From Paracoccaceae bacterium (GTDB lineage Bacteria > Pseudomonadota > Alphaproteobacteria > Rhodobacterales > Rhodobacteraceae): a stretch of DNA of 15,722 nt. The DNA lies in contig JAESQH010000054.1 of NCBI GenBank assembly GCA_016765235.1, forward strand, positions 1 through 15,722, in the 5' to 3' direction. Shown in pieces: positions 1 to 6,189 of the stretch. A program made the position numbers and the translations under genes. Below the pieces are notes generated by a model. That model had not been told where the DNA came from. It saw only the letters and a program-made list of their open reading frames with translations, and did no database searches. The first letter of the stretch is position 1, and the number at the start of each line of letters is the position of its first letter.

Positions 1-1806
1 GGCAGCGTTGTGCGCATTGAATCGGTCGAGATTAACGATGTGACCTCGTATTTCCACCGCAAGCTGATGCATTGGGTCGATGTGCGCGATTACGGGGCGA
101 TCGGCGACGGGGTGACCGATGATATCGCAGCTTTAGAGGCGGCGGATTCGGCGGCCGAAGCCAGCGGTCGGGAGTTGCTGATATCGGCAGGGTCGTACTA
201 TTTAGCCACGCATTGTACGTTAAACGCACGCTGCCGTTTCGAGGGCAAGCTGGTGATGGCCACCGACAAACGTTTGCAACTGACGTCAAACTTTGACTTG
301 CCGACCTATGTGGATGCGTTTGGGGACGAGACGCTCGCCTTCAAAAAGGCGCTTCAAGCGTTGTTCAACTTCACAGATCACGAGTCGCTGGATATGGGCG
401 GTATGCGTATCCAGCTTGATGAACCAATTGATGTTCACGCTGCAGTGGGCAACAAGGACACCTTCGCCAACCGTCGTGTTTTGCGTAACGGCCAGTTGGA
501 GGTGAACGCGGGGTCGGCGTGGAATACGGAAGTGTTCACCAGCACGGCCTCCTATTCTAGCAGTGATTCATTGGTGTTGAGCAACGTGGTTAACATTGCG
601 TCAATTCCTGTTGGCTCGCTGGTTACAGGGGCTGGTGTTGGGCGCGAAATATATGTGCGGGATAAGGATGAAGGGCTTGGCACGATCACGCTTAGCCAGC
701 CGTTTTATTCTGCGCCCGGTTCGCAAACGTATACGTTTATCCGGTTCAAATATCTGCTCGATTTTTCGGGGTTTGCAAGTGTTCAGCGCTTCCAGATCGA
801 AGGGATAGAGTTTGGATGTTTCGGCGATGCGAGTGGTATTTTGCTGCCAAAAGACGGGATCGCGTGGCATATTCGGAACTGCTGGTTCACGAAGCCACGG
901 GATCGTGGGATCACCTCGATTGGCAAAGGATGTAATGGCATGTCCGTTTACAACAACGAGTTTTTGTCGAATGAATACAACACGCTGGTTCAATATCGTT
1001 CCACTATTGCGTTCAATACCAACAGCAACGACATCAAAATTCGTGACAATCGCGCGGTGCGGTTTTTGCACTTCGGGGTGCTGAATGGCGGCGGGCATGT
1101 CATTTCGGGCAATCACTTCTGGCAAGGTGATGGTTCCGTGGATGGGGAGCGTTCGGCAGGCATCGTGCTGACCCAGAAAAGTTGCAAAACGACGTTTTCG
1201 GCGAACTACATTGACAACGCGTGGATCGAGCTGAACAATGAACACGACGTTAAGGTTAACGCGACCAGCAGTACAAAGCCGTTCGGGACACTATCGCTGA
1301 CGGGGAACATTTTTACCGCCGGCGATGCGCCGATTTGGTTCACCTATATCCGGCTGGCGCCTTTCGGGAACAACCACACGATTGACGGGATTTCGGTGGT
1401 TGGAAATACGTTCAAAACCATCGGCAGTGGCGTGATTGATCGGGTTGAAGGTGTGGATACATCAGAAGGTTCGTTCGATCACAGCGCCACGAAAGCGGTA
1501 ACGTTCACCGGCAACTCGTTTGACGAGGTGGTGGAGCGTACCGAAAGCCCGGCGCTGGTACGGGTCTCGCAGGCGGGGGTGTCGAACAACTGGTCGGTTG
1601 ATCTGTCGGCCAAACTACCGTTCGGCGGGCAGGCGCTGGGTGTGGATGCGGTGATGCCACAGGGCGACATTCTGGATGGCAGCAACGTGGCGCAGTACAT
1701 CTTGCCCTCGGCGCAACTGGCGGGGAACAGCAATGTTTCGATCAAATGGGGGACCAGTGTGAAGGGCATAGTGCATGTGGTCGCGCGGGTCGATTTACCC
1801 TCTTAG
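1..1806 (+). CDS. Right-handed beta-helix (pectate-lyase-3 / GH28-related) protein, 5' partial
   Basis: The frame is open to the left edge. A GTG at 10 could be read as a start, but it has no ribosome binding site and the codons before it (Gly-Ser-Val) continue the frame, so the true start is very probably outside the window. Near the visible N-terminus (about residues 23-38 counted from the GTG) is VDVRDYGAIGDGVTDD, the signature that opens pectate-lyase-3 type beta-helices in GH28-related proteins and phage tailspikes. The following ~430 residues show irregular helix-rung repeats rich in Asn, Gly and Phe, such as NNEFLSN, GNIFTAGD and VGNTFKTIG. From memory, Rhodobacteraceae proteins of this type are longer and carry an N-terminal beta-sandwich-like domain, which would be the missing part. 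The likely role is binding or cleaving a polysaccharide at the cell surface or outside it. The substrate is unknown and catalytic residues cannot be assigned. The family call is fairly sure; the function is not. Confidence 0.8.
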   Translation, partial: GSVVRIESVEINDVTSYFHRKLMHWVDVRDYGAIGDGVTDDIAALEAADSAAEASGRELLISAGSYYLATHCTLNARCRFEGKLVMATDKRLQLTSNFDLPTYVDAFGDETLAFKKALQALFNFTDHESLDMGGMRIQLDEPIDVHAAVGNKDTFANRRVLRNGQLEVNAGSAWNTEVFTSTASYSSSDSLVLSNVVNIASIPVGSLVTGAGVGREIYVRDKDEGLGTITLSQPFYSAPGSQTYTFIRFKYLLDFSGFASVQRFQIEGIEFGCFGDASGILLPKDGIAWHIRNCWFTKPRDRGITSIGKGCNGMSVYNNEFLSNEYNTLVQYRSTIAFNTNSNDIKIRDNRAVRFLHFGVLNGGGHVISGNHFWQGDGSVDGERSAGIVLTQKSCKTTFSANYIDNAWIELNNEHDVKVNATSSTKPFGTLSLTGNIFTAGDAPIWFTYIRLAPFGNNHTIDGISVVGNTFKTIGSGVIDRVEGVDTSEGSFDHSATKAVTFTGNSFDEVVERTESPALVRVSQAGVSNNWSVDLSAKLPFGGQALGVDAVMPQGDILDGSNVAQYILPSAQLAGNSNVSIKWGTSVKGIVHVVARVDLPS

Positions 1807-1862
1807 GGTTTGGCGTTTCGGATTTGTGGGGGTAGGGTACGGGTAACCTGAAGGAGGCTACC

Positions 1863-2183
1863 ATGGCGACTATTTCCACAGACCGTACGTTGCAAACTGT
1901 CATCACTACGTTCGAGGTTAACCCCGGAACATGTCAGGATTTGTTGGACGAGTTGCAGGAGGCCTGTGATCAGGTGATCAGCAAACAGTCGGGATTCATT
2001 TCGGCCACCTTGCATGTGAATGACGCGCAAACACGGATCGCGAATTATTCCCAATGGGAAACGCGCGAGGATTTCATGTCCATGTTACGATCCGACGAGA
2101 TGCGGGTGCGCAGCCGGAAGATCAACGAGATGTGCAAGAATTTTGAGCCGGTGATGTATGATGTGGTGTATTGTTCGGGGTGA
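1863..2183 (+). CDS. ABM-fold (antibiotic biosynthesis monooxygenase-like) small protein
   Basis: This is a 106-residue protein. It starts at ATG 1863, which is preceded by a very strong Shine-Dalgarno sequence (AAGGAGG, 1851-1857) at good spacing. The layout is that of the ABM domain (dimeric ferredoxin-like fold). An early beta strand (LQTVITTFEVNPG) is followed by a helix with many acidic residues, then the typical 'SGFISATLHVNDAQTRIANYSQWET' region, in which a strand ends in a Y-x-x-W element, and finally a helix starting REDFMSML. Members include cofactor-free oxygenases, haem-degrading enzymes and stress proteins, so the substrate cannot be predicted. It has no signal peptide and is likely cytoplasmic. 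It lies 56 bp after the beta-helix gene on the same strand and could be cotranscribed with it, although no functional link is evident. A strong inverted repeat follows its stop codon directly. Confidence 0.8.
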   Translation: MATISTDRTLQTVITTFEVNPGTCQDLLDELQEACDQVISKQSGFISATLHVNDAQTRIANYSQWETREDFMSMLRSDEMRVRSRKINEMCKNFEPVMYDVVYCSG

Positions 2184-2187
2184 GGAT

Positions 2188-2247
2188 GTGCGGTCGCCGC
2201 GCACCGTTGCGACGGTTGATATGGTGGATGGTGCGCGGAGACCACAC
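2188..2247 (+). terminator. Long inverted repeat after the ABM gene, terminator-like hairpin
   Basis: Five bases after the ABM stop codon, 2188-2205 pairs with 2230-2247 at 16 of 18 positions, including a perfect 9-bp core CCGCGCACC / GGTGCGCGG. The loop is 24 nt. A competing smaller hairpin, ACCGT-TGCG-ACGGT, lies at 2203-2216. The position and GC-rich stem fit a transcription terminator for the ABM gene, but no T-run follows at once. It could instead be the edge of the AT-rich insertion that begins here. Confidence 0.55.
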
Positions 2248-2286
2248 TAGATGCTAATTTTCTTTAAGCATCTAATTTATATTAGA
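2248..2286. repeat. Two overlapping AT-rich inverted repeats at the island boundary
   Basis: TAGATGCT (2248-2255) is the exact inverse of AGCATCTA (2267-2274), with an 11-nt spacer. The second arm overlaps another perfect inverted repeat, TCTAAT-TTAT-ATTAGA (2271-2286), so only one of the two hairpins could form at a time. They sit just where base composition turns AT-rich, upstream of the methyltransferase gene. They could be operator sites, a terminator part, or an end of an inserted segment. Function is not established. Confidence 0.5.
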
Positions 2287-2298
2287 TTCACAAGACCA

Positions 2299-2327
2299 TT
2301 GCAGCCCAAGCTTATGGCTTATAGAAT
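2299..2327 (+). promoter_or_regulatory. Possible sigma70 promoter of the methyltransferase gene
   Basis: A -10-like TAGAAT (2322-2327, 5 of 6 matches to consensus) lies 17 bp after a weak -35-like TTGCAG (2299-2304, 3 of 6). It is 27 bp upstream of the chosen ATG. It is seen by eye only; the -10 is good and the -35 poor. Confidence 0.35.
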
Positions 2328-2354
2328 CATCCAAAATAATTTTGAGTGGACCTC

Positions 2355-2954
2355 ATGAACAAACATTTACTGTTAGCTCCTCAACCGACAACTAAACGCA
2401 TAGCGGACTTGGATGGACCAGATTATTATCCAACGCCATCATGGGCAACGCATGCTCTAATTGAAAATGAACATTTTGACGGTGGTATATGGGAGTGTGC
2501 GTGTGGTGATGGCGCAATGTCCGAGGTCCTCTCGTCTACAGGGTGTGACGTTTCGAGCTCAGATTTATTTGACCGAGGATACGGCGAAAGCGGAGTTGAT
2601 TTTTTGCACTCTGATCGAAACGCGACTAACATAATAACCAACCCTCCATTTCACAGCGCGGAGGCGTTTGTTCACTCAGCGTTGAAGAAAACGGAAAAGA
2701 AGTTTGCGTTTTTATTCAGGCTTGCTTTCTTGGAAGGCGGGGGCCGACAAAGAAATATTTTCTCGACTTCGGCCCCGAGCCGTGTCTGGGTATTCAGTGA
2801 ACGTATCACATTCTATCCCAAAAATGCGGAAAGAAAAGGATCTGGGACCACTGCTTATGCTTGGTTTATTTGGGACAAAGATCACAGCGGGGCAACCGAA
2901 TTGAATTGGTTCCCTCCTGGTTATAAAAAACAATACGGGCAGTATGGCCCTTAG
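2355..2954 (+). CDS. Phage-type DNA (adenine-N6) methyltransferase-like protein
   Basis: The protein has 199 residues from ATG 2355. A GTG at 2346 in the same frame would add three residues; the ATG is preferred because a weak GAG ribosome-binding element precedes it by 8 bases. Residues 23-28 read DYYPTP, the entry motif common in phage-borne adenine methyltransferases. WECACGDG (about 46-53) is the SAM-binding motif I region, and NPPF (about 96-99) is the catalytic (D/N)PP(Y/F) motif IV of amino-methyltransferases. The following FAFLFRLAFLEG and SRVWVFSERITF segments match the usual strand pattern of this small family. It is expected to methylate DNA at an unknown site. No separate target-recognition domain is visible, and no restriction enzyme gene lies beside it. 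The gene is clearly AT-richer than its neighbours, which suggests acquisition from a phage or other mobile element. Its stop overlaps that of the convergent winged-helix gene by 4 bases. Confidence 0.75.
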   Translation: MNKHLLLAPQPTTKRIADLDGPDYYPTPSWATHALIENEHFDGGIWECACGDGAMSEVLSSTGCDVSSSDLFDRGYGESGVDFLHSDRNATNIITNPPFHSAEAFVHSALKKTEKKFAFLFRLAFLEGGGRQRNIFSTSAPSRVWVFSERITFYPKNAERKGSGTTAYAWFIWDKDHSGATELNWFPPGYKKQYGQYGP

Positions 2955-3244
2955 ATTGAAGCTCGACCTAATGGAGTGATCGTCCAGCTTTCGGATACTT
3001 CGTCATAAGTAGCGAGTCCACGCGCCACGAGACCAGTCCCTTGATTTCGATGTGATACTAAGTTCCGCACTTTTTGAGAAAAGTATGTGTCGCTTCGGTC
3101 GGACAAAATTTCGGCATCATGGCCGGTTGGCTTTAGTTTATCTGACAATATTTCAATTAACTGGGTTGTAGTGAGATGGCCAGACGAAGATGCAGACAGT
3201 TCTGTTAATGCTCCGTCGCGGATTTGATCTTCAGTGTATTCCAT
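2951..3244 (-). CDS. Small winged-helix (Mrr N-terminal-like) DNA-binding protein
   Basis: This 97-residue protein starts at ATG 3244, with AAGGAG 11 bases upstream on the minus strand. The predicted layout is helix (TEDQIRDGALTELSA), helix-turn-helix core (LTTTQLIEILSDKL), then a recognition helix (TYFSQKVRNLVSH), and a beta wing ending GLATYDEVSESWTITPLGR. The last part, 'G-L-x-x-Y...W-x-I-T-x-x-G-R', is the pattern seen at the end of winged-helix domains of the Mrr N-terminal kind in restriction-related proteins. No nuclease domain follows, so on its own it is probably a DNA-binding protein or regulator. It is convergent with the methyltransferase gene (4-bp overlap at TTAG) and shares its low GC, so the two probably arrived together. 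It could regulate the methyltransferase or be the remnant of a larger restriction protein. The fold is likely; the role is unknown. Confidence 0.6.
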   Translation of the reverse strand: MEYTEDQIRDGALTELSASSSGHLTTTQLIEILSDKLKPTGHDAEILSDRSDTYFSQKVRNLVSHRNQGTGLVARGLATYDEVSESWTITPLGRASI

Positions 3245-3279
3245 AATTAAAAGTACTCCTTACAATTGGTGGGCGATAA

Positions 3280-3309
3280 ATTATATAATAACTCGCGTAT
3301 AAATTTCAA
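3280..3309 (-). promoter_or_regulatory. Strong sigma70-like promoter of the winged-helix gene
   Basis: Read on the minus strand, TTGAAA (3309-3304, 5 of 6 matches to the -35 consensus) is followed after 18 bp by a perfect TATAAT (3285-3280). The transcript would start near 3273, about 29 bases before the ATG at 3244. The -10 lies inside the 10-bp palindrome ATTATATAAT (3280-3289), which could also be an autoregulatory operator. Such a near-consensus promoter contrasts with the core genes in this window, which is consistent with foreign origin. Confidence 0.6.
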
Positions 3310-3328
3310 GGAGATTGCTATAATAACT
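3284..3328 (+). repeat. 10-bp direct repeat TATAATAACT, copies 35 bp apart
   Basis: TATAATAACT occurs at 3284-3293 and again at 3319-3328; the start points are 35 bp apart. The second copy ends on the first base of the uvrB stop triplet (3328-3330). The copies flank the -35 of the winged-helix promoter. They may be chance in AT-rich DNA, binding sites, or a trace of an insertion junction. Confidence 0.35.
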
Positions 3329-5493
3329 TACCCCCTCCTCTTAGCTTTCCCCTTAACCACAGTCGTCCCCGCCCGACCACCAGAACTCCGGCCCTTAACC
3401 GCCGCGTCGCCTGCCGCTGCAATCGCGGATTGCCTCGCTAGCGGATCATCGTGGATGGCCAAGTCTACCGCTTCCAGACGCTGCACTTCGTCGCGCAACC
3501 GCGCCGCCTCCTCGAACTCCAGATTTTCGGCGGCCTTGCGCATGTCTTTCCGCAAAGCCTCCAGATGGACCTGCAAATTCGCGCCGTAGTTGGCTTTGTC
3601 GACCTTGGTCGTGATCCGCCCCTGATCCGTGTCGCCTTTGAACAGGCCTTTCAGCACATCCTCGACGTTCCTTTTTATGGTTGTGGGGGTGATGCCGTGT
3701 TTGACGTTATGGGCGTGTTGCTTTTCGCGGCGGCGGTTGGTCTCGTTCAACGCACGTTCCATGGAACCCGTGATCCGGTCGGCGTACATTATAACGCGAC
3801 CGTCTTCGTTCCGTGCGGCGCGGCCAATGGTTTGCACTAGCGAGGTTTCGGAGCGTAAGAACCCCTCCTTATCCGCGTCCAGGATGGCCACAAGCGAGCA
3901 TTCGGGGATGTCCAGGCCCTCGCGCAACAGGTTGATGCCGATGAGGACGTCGAAGACGCCAAGGCGCAGGTCGCGCAGGATTTCGATGCGTTCCAGCGTG
4001 TCGATATCGGAGTGCATGTAGCGCACCCGCACGCCTTGTTCGTGCAGGTATTCGGTCAGGTCTTCGGCCATGCGTTTGGTTAGCGTCGTGACCAGCACCC
4101 GCTGGCCTTTGGCGGCGACAATGCGGATTTCGGATAGAACGTCATCGACCTGCATTTCAACGGGCCGGATTTCCACGGGGGGGTCCAGTAGGCCTGTGGG
4201 GCGGATGATTTGTTCGGCGAATATACCGCCGGATTGTTCCAGCTCCCATTTCTGCGGGGTGGCGGAAACGAAGACGGATTGCGGGCGCATGGCGTCCCAT
4301 TCCTCGAATTTCAGGGGGCGGTTGTCCATGCAGGACGGCAGGCGGAAACCGTGTTCTGCCAGCGTCGATTTACGTTTGAAGTCACCCTTATACATGCCCC
4401 CGATTTGCGGAACGGAGACGTGGGATTCATCCGCGAAAACCAACGCATTATCAGGGATATATTCGAACAGCGTGGGGGGTGGTTCGCCCGGCGCGCGACC
4501 TGTTAGGTAGCGGGAATAGTTCTCGATTCCGTTGCAAACGCCGGTGGCTTCCAGCATTTCTAGGTCGAAGTTGGTGCGTTGTTCTAGGCGCTGGGCTTCC
4601 AGCAGTTTGCCCTCGTTCACGAAACGGTCGAGGGTTTTCTTAAGCTCCGCTTTAATCTCTACCATCGCCTGTTTCAGCGTTGGTTTCGGCGTGACGTAGT
4701 GGGAGTTCGCGTAGATACGCACTTCGTCCAGTTTGCCCGTGCGCTGGCCCGTAAGCGTGTCAAATTCCGCGATGCTTTCCAGTTCGTCCCCGAAAAAGCT
4801 GAACCGCCAGCCGCGATCTTCAAGGTGGGCGGGCCAGACCTCGAGGCTGTCACCCCGCACGCGGAAAGAGCCACGCTGGAACCCTTGGTCATTGCGGGCG
4901 TATTGTTGGGTTACCAGATCAGCCATCACATCGCGTTGGTTGTATTCATTACCCACAACCAAATCCTGCGCCATCGCACCATACGTCTCAACTGAGCCAA
5001 TGCCGTAGATGCACGACACCGACGCTACGATAATCACATCGTCCCGTTCCAGCAACGCACGGGTCGCGGAATGGCGCATGCGGTCGATTTGTTCGTTAAT
5101 CTGGGATTCTTTTTCGATGTAGGTGTCGGAGCGGGGGACGTAAGCCTCAGGCTGGTAATAGTCATAGAAGCTGACGAAGTATTCCACGGCGTTTTCGGGA
5201 AAAAACGATTTCATCTCGCCGAAAAGCTGCGCTGCGAGAGTTTTATTGGGGGCAAGAATGATGGCAGGGCGCTGTGTGGCCTCGATCACCTTGGCCATAG
5301 TGAAGGTTTTGCCTGTGCCCGTCGCGCCCAACAGAACCTGATTTTGTTCGCCGTCATTGATACCGGAAACCAGTTCGGCAATCGCGGTTGGCTGGTCGCC
5401 AGCGGGTTCAAACTCGGTATGCATGACAAATCGTCTACCGCCCTCAAGTTTGGGGCGGGAAATTTCGTCTGGAACGATGTCTTCGATAAGCAT
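3328..5493 (-). CDS. uvrB: UvrB, excinuclease ABC subunit B
   Basis: UvrB is the damage-verifying helicase-like subunit of nucleotide excision repair: it receives damaged DNA from UvrA and recruits UvrC for incision. The 721-residue protein is full length for alphaproteobacterial UvrB. Visible motifs are the Walker A GATGTGKT (56-63), the damage-clamping beta-hairpin region YFVSFYDYYQPEAYVP (105-120), the Walker B-like DESH (355-358), helicase motif VI QTIGRAARN (554-562), and the C-terminal UVR motif (about 644-675, LEFEEAARLRDEVQRLE) that binds UvrC. A basic, low-complexity tail of about 45 residues follows. The start at ATG 5493 has a purine-rich AAAGGGGG sequence just upstream. No LexA box of the alphaproteobacterial type GTTC-N7-GTTC was found upstream, only a single GTTC at 5507-5510. 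A CtrA-like box sits about 50-65 bp upstream of the start. The 3' end abuts the AT-rich methyltransferase island. Confidence 0.98.
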   Translation of the reverse strand: MLIEDIVPDEISRPKLEGGRRFVMHTEFEPAGDQPTAIAELVSGINDGEQNQVLLGATGTGKTFTMAKVIEATQRPAIILAPNKTLAAQLFGEMKSFFPENAVEYFVSFYDYYQPEAYVPRSDTYIEKESQINEQIDRMRHSATRALLERDDVIIVASVSCIYGIGSVETYGAMAQDLVVGNEYNQRDVMADLVTQQYARNDQGFQRGSFRVRGDSLEVWPAHLEDRGWRFSFFGDELESIAEFDTLTGQRTGKLDEVRIYANSHYVTPKPTLKQAMVEIKAELKKTLDRFVNEGKLLEAQRLEQRTNFDLEMLEATGVCNGIENYSRYLTGRAPGEPPPTLFEYIPDNALVFADESHVSVPQIGGMYKGDFKRKSTLAEHGFRLPSCMDNRPLKFEEWDAMRPQSVFVSATPQKWELEQSGGIFAEQIIRPTGLLDPPVEIRPVEMQVDDVLSEIRIVAAKGQRVLVTTLTKRMAEDLTEYLHEQGVRVRYMHSDIDTLERIEILRDLRLGVFDVLIGINLLREGLDIPECSLVAILDADKEGFLRSETSLVQTIGRAARNEDGRVIMYADRITGSMERALNETNRRREKQHAHNVKHGITPTTIKRNVEDVLKGLFKGDTDQGRITTKVDKANYGANLQVHLEALRKDMRKAAENLEFEEAARLRDEVQRLEAVDLAIHDDPLARQSAIAAAGDAAVKGRSSGGRAGTTVVKGKAKRRG

Positions 5494-5542
5494 TGATTCC
5501 CCCTTTGTTCTATAAGTGATGGATTGACCGCGGATTGCAAGG

Positions 5543-5557
5543 TTAACGAAGGGTTAA
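5543..5557. promoter_or_regulatory. CtrA-like binding box TTAAC-N5-GTTAA
   Basis: TTAACGAAGGGTTAA fits both the TTAA-N7-TTAA description of the CtrA box and the symmetric TTAAC-N5-GTTAA form. CtrA is the cell-cycle and motility response regulator of alphaproteobacteria. The box lies 50-64 bp upstream of the uvrB start and about 230 bp upstream of the NDUFS4-like gene, so uvrB is the nearer target. The match is exact; occupancy is inferred. Confidence 0.5.
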
Positions 5558-5569
5558 TTCTTTAGGTAG

Positions 5570-5585
5570 AATTGTTCGAACAATT
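5570..5585. promoter_or_regulatory. 16-bp perfect palindrome AATTGTTCGAACAATT
   Basis: The sequence is fully self-complementary over 16 bp with no spacer, centred between 5577 and 5578 in the uvrB / NDUFS4-like divergent region, 13 bp from the CtrA-like box. A spacer-free palindrome of this length is typical of an operator for a dimeric repressor. The inner GTTCGAAC resembles two opposed LexA half sites, but not in the spacing used by alphaproteobacterial LexA. The protein that binds it is unknown. Confidence 0.45.
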
Positions 5586-5787
5586 AACAACTTATGCGAA
5601 TAAACTTCTTGCGACTTGCAACCAACCCAACGTAAGGTTTTCAGGCAAGCAGCAAGTAGGCCGCCGATCGGGTTCGATAAAATACCCCCACCCCTCGCTC
5701 TTCGAAGCCTTTCGGCGGTCATCTTCTCTTGCGCAACCTTTCAAATTTGACGATAAGTACGCAAGTTCTGTTCAACGAGGTTACATT

Positions 5788-6099
5788 ATGCTGGCACGTA
5801 TTTATCAACCCGCACGAAATGCAATGCAGTCCGGTCAGGCGAAGTCGAATGCCTGGGTGTTGGAATATGTGCCGGAATCCGCAAAATCCCTTGACCCGCT
5901 GATGGGTTGGACGAGTTCCGACGATATGCGCGGGCAGGTGAAAATGCAGTTTGAAACCCAAGAAGCCGCCGTAGATTTCGCCAAGCGCGAAGGGATCGCG
6001 TATCGGGTGATGAAAACGCATACCCGCAAACAATTGGTGCGCGCCGGCGGATACGGCGAAAATTTCGCCACGAACCGCAAGACGGTTTGGACGCACTAA
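5788..6099 (+). CDS. NDUFS4-like ETC complex I accessory subunit
   Basis: The protein has 103 residues from ATG 5788, which has GAGG (5777-5780) 7 bases upstream. The open frame reaches back to 5572, but the earlier codons look like non-coding leader and do not belong to the family. The sequence MLARIYQPARNAMQSG, then WVLEYVP, then 'PLMGWTSSDDM...QVKMQFETQEAAVDFAKREGIAYRV', matches the NDUFS4 / 18-kDa family. In alphaproteobacteria and mitochondria this subunit binds the peripheral arm of NADH:ubiquinone oxidoreductase and stabilises it. The conserved WTSS/D and F.....A..FA...G motifs are present. The protein acts on the cytoplasmic side of complex I. As is usual in Rhodobacteraceae, it stands alone, away from the nuo operon. 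It is divergent from uvrB, with a leader of roughly 200 bp or more. Confidence 0.92.
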   Translation: MLARIYQPARNAMQSGQAKSNAWVLEYVPESAKSLDPLMGWTSSDDMRGQVKMQFETQEAAVDFAKREGIAYRVMKTHTRKQLVRAGGYGENFATNRKTVWTH

Positions 6100-6118
6100 A
6101 CTAATTCCGAACTGAATG

Positions 6119-6164
6119 TTGTCGCGGCCAACGCATAGTGTTATGCGAACGCAAAATCTATGCG
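6119..6164 (+). promoter_or_regulatory. ahcY upstream region: possible promoter with switchable hairpin
   Basis: CGCATA (6132-6137) can pair with TATGCG at 6142-6147 (4-nt loop) or with an identical TATGCG at 6159-6164, giving two mutually exclusive hairpins upstream of the ribosome binding site AAAGGAG (6174-6180). A weak promoter could overlap: TTGTCG (6119-6124), 17 bp, TATGCG (6142-6147). The conserved core of known SAH riboswitches is not visible. The repeats are exact; any regulatory role is inferred. Confidence 0.3.
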
Positions 6165-6189
6165 CGTGACCATAAAGGAGCCCCCGCGA

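Noticed and set aside
601..1245. Minus-strand open frame of 214 codons inside the beta-helix gene
   Set aside because: It is antisense to a clear coding frame, has no domain pattern and no ribosome binding site.
5494..5571. SOS (LexA) box upstream of uvrB
   Set aside because: Only a lone GTTC (5507-5510) is present; no second half site at the 7-base spacing needed for the alphaproteobacterial GTTC-N7-GTTC box was found on either strand.
5660..5700. tRNA-like T-arm (GGGTTCGATA...ACCCCC)
   Set aside because: The loop would be 12 nt and no acceptor, D or anticodon stems can be drawn around it.
5572..5787. N-terminal extension of the NDUFS4-like protein from 5572
   Set aside because: The extra 72 codons have no ribosome binding site, do not resemble the family, and include the palindrome; ATG 5788 has a proper binding site and the family's usual N-terminus.
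6100..6189. SAH or SAM/SAH riboswitch before ahcY
   Set aside because: The leader is short and lacks the conserved core sequences I know for these riboswitches; only the short alternative hairpins are visible.
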